DNA from: RGIG4140 sp045635565
Lineage (GTDB): Bacteria > Pseudomonadota > Alphaproteobacteria > CAAHEQ01 > UBA3637
DNA: 32,467 nt
Direction of reading: 5' to 3'
Assembly: GCA_045635565.1 (NCBI GenBank)
Contig: JAZTVX010000008.1
Coordinates: 1-32,467, forward strand
The notes under the pieces were generated by a model, which saw only the letters and a program-made list of their open reading frames with translations, was not told the DNA's origin and ran no database searches. The translations under genes were made by a program, and so were the position numbers. This document shows positions 24,823 to 31,347 of the stretch, piece after piece. The stretch's first letter is position 1, and every line of letters starts with the position of its first letter.

Positions 24823-26280
24823 TTAGTTTCTTTTGATGGTTACGTATTTTTGATTAGGGGCATGTGGAGAATCTGGATTAGTTCTTTTCAATAATCCTCT
24901 CTCTAACATAGGGTTTAAAAGTTTTTCCCTAAAATGTCCCCGACTATTATAATTAGTTAATTCCATAATATCTAACAATGATTTTGGTTCCATACAAAAT
25001 TCCAGAATCTGGTTTTCTTGATCACTTACTTGATCACTTACTTGATCACTACGTGGATCCTTTATTTTATGAGAGGTTGCAGAGATAACTTGATCACTAC
25101 TTGTTCCGTCAAATAAGTTTATTTTCCAGTCTAACTTAAATACATTACCGTCATTTAATATAGGTTCATAGCCTGCATATATTTTTGCATACTTTGCTAT
25201 TTTCCGAACGCCTGATCCTAACTCTTCTGCCCATCCAATTTCCTTAAAGAATCTCGCAATTGTTGGATTTTTAGGATAAGGAGTGTTGTTATCCGGATTA
25301 ATATTACCGCAGATATAGGGTTTGTTTCCATTTTCTGTAATTATTCTATCGTGTTCAATAACTAATTTTGCTGGATAGTGGTTGGTAAATTCTCGATGCA
25401 TCAGTAAATTGACAGTGATTTCTCGAAATAGTATACCTCTTAAATCTTTACGAATATCCCCATCTAAATAGAATGGCGATGGTAAATGCTTATTGACAAA
25501 GGCCATTATACGATCATAGCTTTCTATTAAATTTGTTCTTACGTCATCTCTATCATCAAATCTTTCAAAATCCTTAACTTTTAATATGAGATCTGTTTTA
25601 TAATGTGGGAGAATTGACTGAATTACTTCATCCTTACCAAATAATAAGGCACAGGCTAGAGTATATCCTTCCTTTTGTGAATTAAAATCTTTTTTGTATA
25701 AACCAGCACTTTTTAATAATTGTTCATTATTCATATCTTTCCAAGGATGATCAGGTTGTCTATTTATTGCCATCTTGCGGCAACGTTCTATCAAATCTGT
25801 ACGCAAGTCATCTATCTGGATTCCCGCATAAATTTCATTTTCAGAATATGTTTTTTCTTTATTGGCAAATAAATGAGCTACTTGGGAATGATTATGAGTT
25901 ATATCCCGATCCCCATCATCTGTTCGTACATATATTTTAGATCCTGTATAATGAACTTCCGAGCTAGCTGGAACTAAAATATACAAAATAATTTTATCGC
26001 CAATCTCAACCTCTTTACACTCCAAATAAAGTGGCGGATGAAATTTTGAAATATTGCAGATTGTATTGGCAAAATCACGTTCTATTTGAGGTAACAAACT
26101 AAGATTAACACCCAAAATACTTCCATCATCAGCAACACCTAATAAAATTTCACCACCTTGAGTATTAGAAAAGGCACAAATTGTTTCATAAATGTTTTTA
26201 GGTAAACCACCCTGAGTTTCCTTAAATTCGACCTTCAAACCTTCACCTTGGGCTATTAATGCTTTTATTTTCTCTATCAT
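24823..26280 (-). CDS. AlbA_2/Schlafen-type DNA-binding protein with winged-helix tail
   Basis: A 485-residue protein related to the so-called RecG-like transcriptional regulators (COG2865). The N-terminal AlbA_2 domain (about 10-130) shows LKVEFKETQ...IYETICAFSNTQGGEILLGVADDG, the conserved Schlafen-like core. The middle (about 240-380) has IRKDLRGILFREITVNLLMHREFTNHYPAKLVIE and GWAEELGSGVRKI, like the GHKL-type HATPase_c_4 segment. At about 411-422 a Ser-Asp-Gln-Val repeat occurs, followed by a C-terminal winged helix (ILEFCMEPKSLLDIMELTNYNSRGHFREKLLNPMLERGLL). Such proteins often sit upstream of type I hsdM and may act as regulators or effectors. It lies 24 bases after the HTH gene and 16 before hsdM. 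Confidence 0.88.
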   Translation of the reverse strand: MIEKIKALIAQGEGLKVEFKETQGGLPKNIYETICAFSNTQGGEILLGVADDGSILGVNLSLLPQIERDFANTICNISKFHPPLYLECKEVEIGDKIILYILVPASSEVHYTGSKIYVRTDDGDRDITHNHSQVAHLFANKEKTYSENEIYAGIQIDDLRTDLIERCRKMAINRQPDHPWKDMNNEQLLKSAGLYKKDFNSQKEGYTLACALLFGKDEVIQSILPHYKTDLILKVKDFERFDDRDDVRTNLIESYDRIMAFVNKHLPSPFYLDGDIRKDLRGILFREITVNLLMHREFTNHYPAKLVIEHDRIITENGNKPYICGNINPDNNTPYPKNPTIARFFKEIGWAEELGSGVRKIAKYAKIYAGYEPILNDGNVFKLDWKINLFDGTSSDQVISATSHKIKDPRSDQVSDQVSDQENQILEFCMEPKSLLDIMELTNYNSRGHFREKLLNPMLERGLLKRTNPDSPHAPNQKYVTIKRN

Positions 26281-26304
26281 AGTTGCTCCTTCAAGGTCTT
26301 TGTA

Positions 26305-26469
26305 TTATTTATTTTTAATCCATTCTTCTATTTCAACTTTTTTAAAACGCCAAAATTTTCCAACTCTAAAAGCTGGAATCTTTTTCTCTGCCGCAAGTTT
26401 ATAGACAGTTTTCTTAGCAAGCTTTAAATACTCAGCTACTTCTTCAACGGTTAGGATATCACTTGTCAT
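26305..26469 (-). CDS. Small excisionase-type HTH DNA-binding protein
   Basis: A 54-residue MerR-like winged helix of the helix_turn_helix_17 (excisionase) family: DILTVEEVAEYLKLAKKTVYKLAAEKKIPAFRVGKFWRFKKVEIEEWIKNK, with the diagnostic VYKLAAEKKIPAFRVGKFWRF turn. The ATG at 26469 is chosen because GGAG lies upstream and homologues start just before the LTVEEVAEYL helix; an ATG at 26496 would add nine unlike residues. It is the first gene of the operon and lies directly downstream of a palindrome on the -10 box (26489-26505), so self-repression is plausible. It could alternatively be the xis of the integrated element. Confidence 0.9.
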   Translation of the reverse strand: MTSDILTVEEVAEYLKLAKKTVYKLAAEKKIPAFRVGKFWRFKKVEIEEWIKNK

Positions 26470-26488
26470 TGTTTTTCTCCATCTTATA

Positions 26489-26531
26489 AATAACACATTG
26501 TTATTCTAGTAAAACATAAAATATAATGCAA
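26489..26531 (-). promoter_or_regulatory. Promoter of the defence operon with an overlapping palindromic operator
   Basis: On the minus strand, TTGCAT (26531-26526), a 17-base spacer and TAGAAT (26508-26503). The palindrome AATAACACATTGTTATT (26489-26505; 7-base arms around 3 bases) overlaps the -10 box and the likely start of transcription. The -35 box is poor, which fits a regulated promoter. The DNA-binding partner is unknown; the HTH gene product is the nearest candidate. Confidence 0.55.
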
Positions 26532-26612
26532 GAAAAAATTCCATCAAAAGGAACAAAAGGGAACAAAAAGGTGTAAAAAATATCTGATTAGTACACTTAT
26601 ATATTTTTCCTT

Positions 26613-26718
26613 TTATCCAAAGTGACCAGGCAGAAGTGACCAGTGACCAGCCAGGAAAAATTGGGTTCCTTTATAACCCTTGTGTTTATTGGGGTTTAGG
26701 ATATACCCGACCAGCCAG
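26613..26718. repeat. Iteron-like AGTGACCAG repeats with near DnaA box (possible origin remnant)
   Basis: AGTGACCAG occurs at 26621-26629, 26635-26643 and 26642-26650; GACCAGCCAG occurs at 26645-26654 and 26709-26718. The sequence CAGGAAAAATT beside the first GACCAGCCAG is nearly the inverse of AATTTTCCTG beside the second. TTATCCAAA (26613-26621) differs from the DnaA box consensus TTATCCACA at one base. An A/T-rich block lies just to the left. The gene-free stretch 26532-27024 holds only this and the next repeat cluster. Confidence 0.5.
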
Positions 26719-26850
26719 AATTTTCCTGTTTCGCTAGAAATATGACACGGCTTGCGTCCCCGTATATGAATTATTGCTAGGAAGGACCCGCTGGTACCTT
26801 TACCCCCTAAAAAGGATTGCCTCACTATACCCAACCGGCAGTTATGGTCA

Positions 26851-26960
26851 TGTTAGTATGATACTATCTGCCAAAATCCGAGATAGTATGTAGATACTAT
26901 GATAGTATCCGGTAATTGGGCGAAAAATCTGAGTTACTATCTTGTTAGTATGATACTATC
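26851..26960. repeat. Cluster of GATACTATC / GATAGTATC half sites
   Basis: TGTTAGTATGATACTATC is present exactly twice (26851-26868 and 26943-26960). Between them lie GATAGTAT (26882-26889), GATACTAT (26893-26900) and GATAGTATC (26901-26909), in alternating orientation. The half sites are inverse complements, so hairpins and paired protein sites are both possible. The layout looks like a binding array for a replication or partition protein, or a regulator, rather than random sequence. Confidence 0.65.
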
Positions 26961-27024
26961 CTTAAATCTAGAAACCGCCGCTCATTTTGTATTGGGAATA
27001 GGGCAGATTTGTTTATTACCTCCT

Positions 27025-27424
27025 TTACAAATACTCGCCGGTTTTGTGGGTATGGCACAGGGCAAAGTGCCAGCCGTCCAGTTTCTTACCGCTTCGTTCA
27101 CACCAACCGTTGGCTTCATAATAACTGTAAAAACCTTACAAGTTGATATGGACGTTCTTTTCGGCCATATATCTTTCCACTTCCCGCCAGTTAGGTGGCA
27201 ATTGTGTAAAGTGATACTTGAACTTCGTGCCCACTCCTAATCCTTGCCGAGCCAAAACATCACCAAGCCCAACCAAACCACCGCCGGTTCGTTTTTGCTC
27301 AAAAATCTCACGTCCGACTAATTTCTTTTCATTATTTACATTATTACCTTGTTTTCTTTCTTCTGTCGTTGGTGGATAGTCGGCGATTAAACGGCTTTCA
27401 TCCGGCGAACAAGTGCGGTGGGGG
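27025..27424 (-). pseudogene. Broken C-terminal part of a replication-initiator/helicase-loader-like protein
   Basis: Continues the 27387-28007 gene in another minus-strand frame. Starting near the C5 run (G's at 27420-27424), one frame stays open from SPDESRLIADYPPTT through RTGGGLVGLGDVLARQGLG, then KFKYHFTQLPPNWREVERYMAEKNVHINL. It hits TAA at 27138-27136, then continues without a shift as GFYSYYEANGWCERSGKKLDGW to TAA at 27027-27025. FYSYYEANGW is a strong signature of the C-termini of phage/plasmid replication-loader proteins. A CAA-to-TAA change and loss of one C in the homopolymer would explain both breaks. The gene is therefore decayed, unless the homopolymer is a sequencing error. 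Confidence 0.7.
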
Positions 27425-28007
27425 CTGGCGTAGTATCCTCAAAGCCCTGATATTTATTATAGTTAATGAGCCTGACAAGAGTGGCACATCCGATACGCGT
27501 TGTTGTAATATCATTGGTGCGTTTCAGTTTATTGAGCAATCGCCTGATTTGGTCCTTTGATTTATCCAAAGTTTCAGCCAATCGCATGTGGCTGATAACC
27601 ACTTCGCCCCGATGAACGATAATATCCTTAAAGGGCTTATCTTTGAAATTTGCCGTCAGCATCAAGTGGAGATAGAGTTGCAAAACATTTGCGTCCGAAT
27701 ACCAATGCCAATCTTGAAAATCGCGGTAGAACTTAATAAATCCGCCTTTAATAACTTCCTTTTTGTGTTTGACTTTGCCAAGATAAACCAGATTTTTGAG
27801 CAAGTGTTTTATCATCTCTCGACGATATTCTATACCGTAATTATCTTTAACTAACTTACAAACAGCGGTAATGGATTTATGTTTTAGATAACTTTCAAAC
27901 ATAAAGCGTATCATTTCGCCTTCTTCCGGTTTAATTTTAAGCTTTTTATTGATAGCAACATAACCGGTTGGAACGGCACTGCCCATCCACATTAAGGTAA
28001 ATTCCAA
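27387..28007 (-). CDS. Serine-recombinase remnant fused to a replication-protein-like N-terminus
   Basis: 206 residues of mixed origin. Residues about 8-85 (MGSAVPTGYVAINKKLKIKP ... EEGEMIRFMFESYLKHKSITAVCKLVKDNYGIEYRREMIKHLLKNLVYLGKVKH) match the recombinase domain after the catalytic domain of large serine recombinases; the catalytic N-terminus with its serine is absent. At VIKGGFIKFYRDFQDWHWYSDANVLQLYLHLMLTANFKDKPF the protein turns into the start of a DnaD/helicase-loader-like replication protein with a winged-helix part (IVHRGEVVISHMRLAETLDKSKDQIRRLLNKLKRTNDI). The frame then ends early, since the rest of that protein lies in another frame (27025-27424). It starts at TTG 28007 or an internal ATG at 27992/27986, none with a good ribosome site, so it may not be translated. 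Confidence 0.55.
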   Translation of the reverse strand: MEFTLMWMGSAVPTGYVAINKKLKIKPEEGEMIRFMFESYLKHKSITAVCKLVKDNYGIEYRREMIKHLLKNLVYLGKVKHKKEVIKGGFIKFYRDFQDWHWYSDANVLQLYLHLMLTANFKDKPFKDIIVHRGEVVISHMRLAETLDKSKDQIRRLLNKLKRTNDITTTRIGCATLVRLINYNKYQGFEDTTPAPTALVRRMKAV

Positions 28008-28132
28008 AAAAAGTCGAAATATTCCCCTTGGAGGAAAATTTTTTTAAATCTGTTTTTACCTTTTGGAGAGAAGAACTTTTTATGCCTTTCACGTATAATA
28101 AAAAGCCCGGAGTTCGATTTTTCATCCCCCAA

Positions 28133-28219
28133 AAAATGCGAAAAAAATGAATTGTTTTATAAGTGATTGAATTTGCAGATAAATAAGTATCTGTGTCTTT
28201 TTCATTTCATGATTTTGCA
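28133..28219. repeat. Direct repeat flanking hipBA, left copy
   Basis: The core at 28157-28189 (33 bases, containing TTTGCAGATAAATAAGTA) matches 29994-30026 with a single mismatch. Weaker similarity continues to both sides, from AAAATG-CGAAAAA to ATTTTGCA. The core includes a CAGATA...TATCTG inverted repeat. In the gene-free stretch 28008-28320, a second hairpin (TTTTGCAA 28213-28220 / TTGCAAAA 28230-28237) overlaps the right end; it lacks a T-run on either strand, so it is not a standard terminator. Confidence 0.75.
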
Positions 28220-28251
28220 AGTTTTTATATTGCAAAAAAAAGACACAACTC

Positions 28252-28309
28252 TTGACTTTTTGTAAATTATGGTTTACATTATATATAGTTAATGTAAATT
28301 ATAGTTTAC
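28252..28309 (+). promoter_or_regulatory. hipBA promoter with two palindromic operators
   Basis: TTGACT (28252-28257), a 17-base spacer and TACATT (28275-28280). Two near-identical palindromes, GTAAATTATGGTTTAC (28262-28277) and GTAAATTATAGTTTAC (28294-28309), lie 32 bases apart (about three helical turns). The first covers the spacer and -10 edge, the second sits after the likely start of transcription. This is the layout of HipB-type autorepression. Confidence 0.7.
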
Positions 28310-28320
28310 GGTATAGCAAT

Positions 28321-28653
28321 ATGAAAAAAGTAAAGATTATTCCAATTCCTGTAAAAAAAGCTTTAGAAAAACTCGGATCAGATATTAAAGAAGCACGTAT
28401 TAGACGTAGAATATCTAAAGAGCTTATGGCAAAACGCGCCGGTATAACACGCCCGACCTTGACTAAAATAGAACAAGGTGATGCGACTGCATCAATAGGA
28501 GTATATGCTAAAGTACTTTTTATTTTAGGGTTAGATGATAATTTATCAAATATCGCGGATATTCGTAATGATAAAGTAGGAATTATGATTGAAAGTAGCA
28601 GTTTACCTAAAACTGCACGAGCTATAAAGAATAAAGAGGTGGATATTGGCTGA
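28321..28653 (+). CDS. HipB-type antitoxin, XRE-family HTH
   Basis: A 110-residue DNA-binding antitoxin. The helix-turn-helix (about 15-70) is LGSDIKEARIRRRISKELMAKRAGITRPTLTKIEQGDATASIGVYAKVLFILGL, a clear XRE/HipB pattern. The C-terminal tail (about 85-110) binds the toxin. The ATG at 28321 is used because both operators lie before it; a TTG 69 bases upstream would put them inside the gene. The ribosome site is weak. It overlaps hipA by 8 bases, so translation is coupled. Like E. coli HipB it should block HipA activity and repress the promoter at the palindromes. Confidence 0.88.
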   Translation: MKKVKIIPIPVKKALEKLGSDIKEARIRRRISKELMAKRAGITRPTLTKIEQGDATASIGVYAKVLFILGLDDNLSNIADIRNDKVGIMIESSSLPKTARAIKNKEVDIG

Positions 28654-29866
28654 TAGAAAAATTTATGTATATTGCGAATTAGACGGACAAGATGTTTTTG
28701 TTGGCTATTTATGGTCGCATATTAAAGGAAGAAATGAAACATCTTCGTTCCAGTATGCGGATAGCTGGTTAAATAATCCAAAAGCATTTGCGATAGATCC
28801 CAATCTTTATTTAACATATGGTACACAATATTCGAATAATCCGCTGTTTGGTGTTTTTACAGACTGTGCACCAGATAGATGGGGACGAGTTTTAATGCAA
28901 CGTTTTGAACAAACATTAGCTAAAGAAGAAAAACGTAGCCCTAAAACGCTTAATGAAATTGATTATATGATGTTGGTAAATGATGATGCAAGACAAGGTG
29001 CTTTGCGCTTTAAGGATGATCCAAGTAGTGAGTTTTTATTTCCAGCAGATATAAAACCAATTCCGCCACTTATTAAATTACCAGAATTGTTATCTGCATC
29101 TGAAAAAATAACCGATAATCAAGAAACAGCCAATGATTTGAAGATTTTATTAGCTCCGGGTTCTTCACTCGGTGGAGCCAGACCAAAAGCTTCGGTTGTA
29201 GATAATGAAGGTAACTTGTGTATTGCTAAGTTTCCTAAGAAAGATGATGTTGGAAATGTCGTTTTATGGGAAGGTGTTGCACTAACTTTAGCTAAAGAAG
29301 CGGGCATAGATACCCCGGAATGGAGTATAAAAGAGATCTTAGGAAAGCATGTATTGATTATAAAGCGATTTGATAGGGTTAATAATAAGCGAATACCATT
29401 TGTATCGGCAATGACAATGTTATCGGCTACCGATGGAGATAAAAACTATTCTTACCAAGATATTGCCGATGTTATCAGGCAGAATAGCTCAGATCCCAAG
29501 GCCGATATGGAAGAGTTGTGGAAACGAATTGTATTTTCAGTTCTTATTTCTAATACAGATGACCATTTGCGAAATCATGGATTTTTAAGGTTTGATAATA
29601 ACGGTTGGCGGTTATCTCCCGTTTACGATATTAATCCTTGCATTGATAATATTGGTGTTTTAAGTACAATGATTACCCAAGGTGATTCATCTGCGACGTT
29701 AGAAAATGCATTATCTGTTGCAGAATATTTAGAAATATCACAAGAAAAAGCTAATCAAATAGTTGAGCAAATAAAAGTGAGTGTTATGCAATGGAAGCAA
29801 GTTGCAAAACGTTTAGGTCTATCACAAGCTGAAATCAATAAAATGGAACCGGCATTTAAGGTGTAG
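28646..29866 (+). CDS. HipA-type serine/threonine kinase toxin
   Basis: A 406-residue kinase toxin. HipA-family kinases inactivate glutamyl-tRNA synthetase or other targets by phosphorylation and slow growth. The N-terminal couple_hipA part (about 1-110) has the expected FGVFTDCAPDRWGRVLMQR. The kinase part shows SSLGGARPKASV (173-184), VLIIKRFDR, and the catalytic loop SNTDDHLRNHGF (Asn303 to His311, Asp306 probable base), then the metal-binding DINP (Asp328). All key residues are present, so it looks active. It starts with TTG at 28646 with AGAGGTGG upstream; the usual ATG is absent. The antitoxin stop lies inside its first codons. Confidence 0.9.
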   Translation: MADRKIYVYCELDGQDVFVGYLWSHIKGRNETSSFQYADSWLNNPKAFAIDPNLYLTYGTQYSNNPLFGVFTDCAPDRWGRVLMQRFEQTLAKEEKRSPKTLNEIDYMMLVNDDARQGALRFKDDPSSEFLFPADIKPIPPLIKLPELLSASEKITDNQETANDLKILLAPGSSLGGARPKASVVDNEGNLCIAKFPKKDDVGNVVLWEGVALTLAKEAGIDTPEWSIKEILGKHVLIIKRFDRVNNKRIPFVSAMTMLSATDGDKNYSYQDIADVIRQNSSDPKADMEELWKRIVFSVLISNTDDHLRNHGFLRFDNNGWRLSPVYDINPCIDNIGVLSTMITQGDSSATLENALSVAEYLEISQEKANQIVEQIKVSVMQWKQVAKRLGLSQAEINKMEPAFKV

Positions 29867-29968
29867 TTATAGATACTTTTGAAATTACAGCTCAAAATTT
29901 AAGGTGTTTTGTGCGCTAAAATGGGGATTGATTGGAATTCGCATCTATATATATTTTTCCAGCAAAGC

Positions 29969-30055
29969 AAAATGTGCCGAAAAATAAAGTATATTATAAG
30001 TGACTGAATTTGCAGATAAATAAGTACTGGTGTTTTTTTGTTTGATGGTTTTGCA
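29969..30055. repeat. Direct repeat flanking hipBA, right copy
   Basis: The core 29994-30026 repeats 28157-28189 with one mismatch, then weaker similarity runs to GGTTTTGCAG (30047-30056), at the same offset as in the left copy. It lies in the 428-base gene-free stretch 29867-30294. The rest of that stretch shows no other gene, and only an ATGTT/AACAT hairpin near 30280-30295 at the end of the radical SAM gene. Confidence 0.75.
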
Positions 30056-30294
30056 GAAATTCATTTCGTGTTTTTGCAATTTTTAGTTTGGCAGTTTGTG
30101 GATTTTTCGTATTGTGTCTTACAAAAAATTTTTATCATAGACAGAAAGTGCCGTCCTCTTTTTTATTCTTTCATATGGTTGTAAAAAAATATTATCAGAC
30201 TTCATGATGTATGGCTCTTTATTTATGGTATAATCAGTTTCATTCCTTATAAAGTGTTTTTTTACAATAAATATAAACATGTTGTTTTAACATA

Positions 30295-31338
30295 TTAAAC
30301 AATGGGTTTTGTTTTATATCGGGCTAAAAAAGGATTTTCAAGATTGGGATTTCCAAAACAATTATCACTGGATGCTTTACAGCCTCCTTGACACTTTTTT
30401 ACCATTTTACACTTATTACAAAAAATGGGATGTGCTTTAATAAAATTTTTCGATTTTTCCGTTTGAAACATTTCACGCAAAGTCATATGTTGAATATTTC
30501 CAATAATCGTTTGTGCAAAAGGACATAATCGAATATTTCCCAAATAGTCCATATGAATCATCTTTTGTTTAAAGCCAACCCCACAAAGCGTAAAATGAAT
30601 GTGTTTAAATTTTTGTAAATCAACTAAACAAGGAGGAATGTTAATTGGTGAATGAATAACAACATTGGGGTGCTCAATTGCAAATTGTTCACAAATTTCT
30701 AACCCCCTTGTCAATTCTGATGGAGATAATTGCAAATCATCTGTAAAAGTTTTTCCGTTGCCACACGGATTAAATCGATTAAAGGAAAAGTTTCTAACGC
30801 CTAATGCATAAGATAAATTGAAAGTATCCGATAATGTGTGAATATTTTTTTGGGTTGCTACAAAAATGTGCGACACACACATATTTTGTTTAACGATTTC
30901 TTGAGTCGCATAAACAGCATTATCGAAGGCAGAAAAACCCCGTGCACGTGATTCTGCATCAAAAATTTTCTTATCGGCTGATATAAAAGACATTTCAAAT
31001 AATGTCACTTTATGTGCTTTGGCAAAAGCGATTTTATCTGCATCTAAAAAAGACCCGTTCGTCATAATATGAATACTTTGAATACCACTTTCTTCTGCCG
31101 CTAAAATAATATCATTCACATCTGAACGTGTATAGACTTCACCACCGGTCAACACCAGATGTTTGCAACCGATTTTTTGGATAGCCAACTTTAAAAGTGT
31201 TATTGTATCTTGTGTATTCAAAATTTGTTTAGGATAATCAGATGATATTTTTTGAATATTATAACAGTGACGACAATTGAGGGAACAATGTGACGTTGTT
31301 TCAAAAATAAGACATGAAATATTGGGTGTGCTAATCAT
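30295..31338 (-). CDS. Radical SAM enzyme with SPASM-like C-terminus
   Basis: A 347-residue radical SAM protein that should use SAM and a 4Fe-4S cluster to start radical chemistry. The cluster motif CSLNCRHC (Cys18, Cys22, Cys25) is followed by the TGGEVYTR strand (GGE), the IMTNGSF motif and a full TIM-barrel-like region. The C-terminus (about 265-340) holds CGVGF, CPFAQ, FCNKCKMVKKCQGGCKASSDNC, i.e. several cysteines for extra Fe-S clusters as in SPASM enzymes that modify peptides (for example PqqE or sactipeptide maturases). The substrate is unknown: no short precursor-peptide gene was found on either side. It starts 9 bases after the upstream membrane-protein stop, so the two are co-transcribed. 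Confidence 0.88.
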   Translation of the reverse strand: MISTPNISCLIFETTSHCSLNCRHCYNIQKISSDYPKQILNTQDTITLLKLAIQKIGCKHLVLTGGEVYTRSDVNDIILAAEESGIQSIHIMTNGSFLDADKIAFAKAHKVTLFEMSFISADKKIFDAESRARGFSAFDNAVYATQEIVKQNMCVSHIFVATQKNIHTLSDTFNLSYALGVRNFSFNRFNPCGNGKTFTDDLQLSPSELTRGLEICEQFAIEHPNVVIHSPINIPPCLVDLQKFKHIHFTLCGVGFKQKMIHMDYLGNIRLCPFAQTIIGNIQHMTLREMFQTEKSKNFIKAHPIFCNKCKMVKKCQGGCKASSDNCFGNPNLENPFLARYKTKPIV

Positions 31339-31347
31339 TGATTTTCA

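Noticed and set aside
26613..26834. 73-codon minus-strand ORF across the iteron-like repeats
   Set aside because: The reading runs through repeated DNA, lacks a ribosome site and resembles no family.
26899..27240. 113-codon plus-strand ORF with hydrophobic stretches
   Set aside because: It is the antisense of the decayed replication-protein gene (27025-27424) and has no ribosome site.
28213..28237. Perfect hairpin TTTTGCAA/TTGCAAAA considered as a terminator
   Set aside because: Neither strand has a T-run after the stem; kept only as part of the repeat description.
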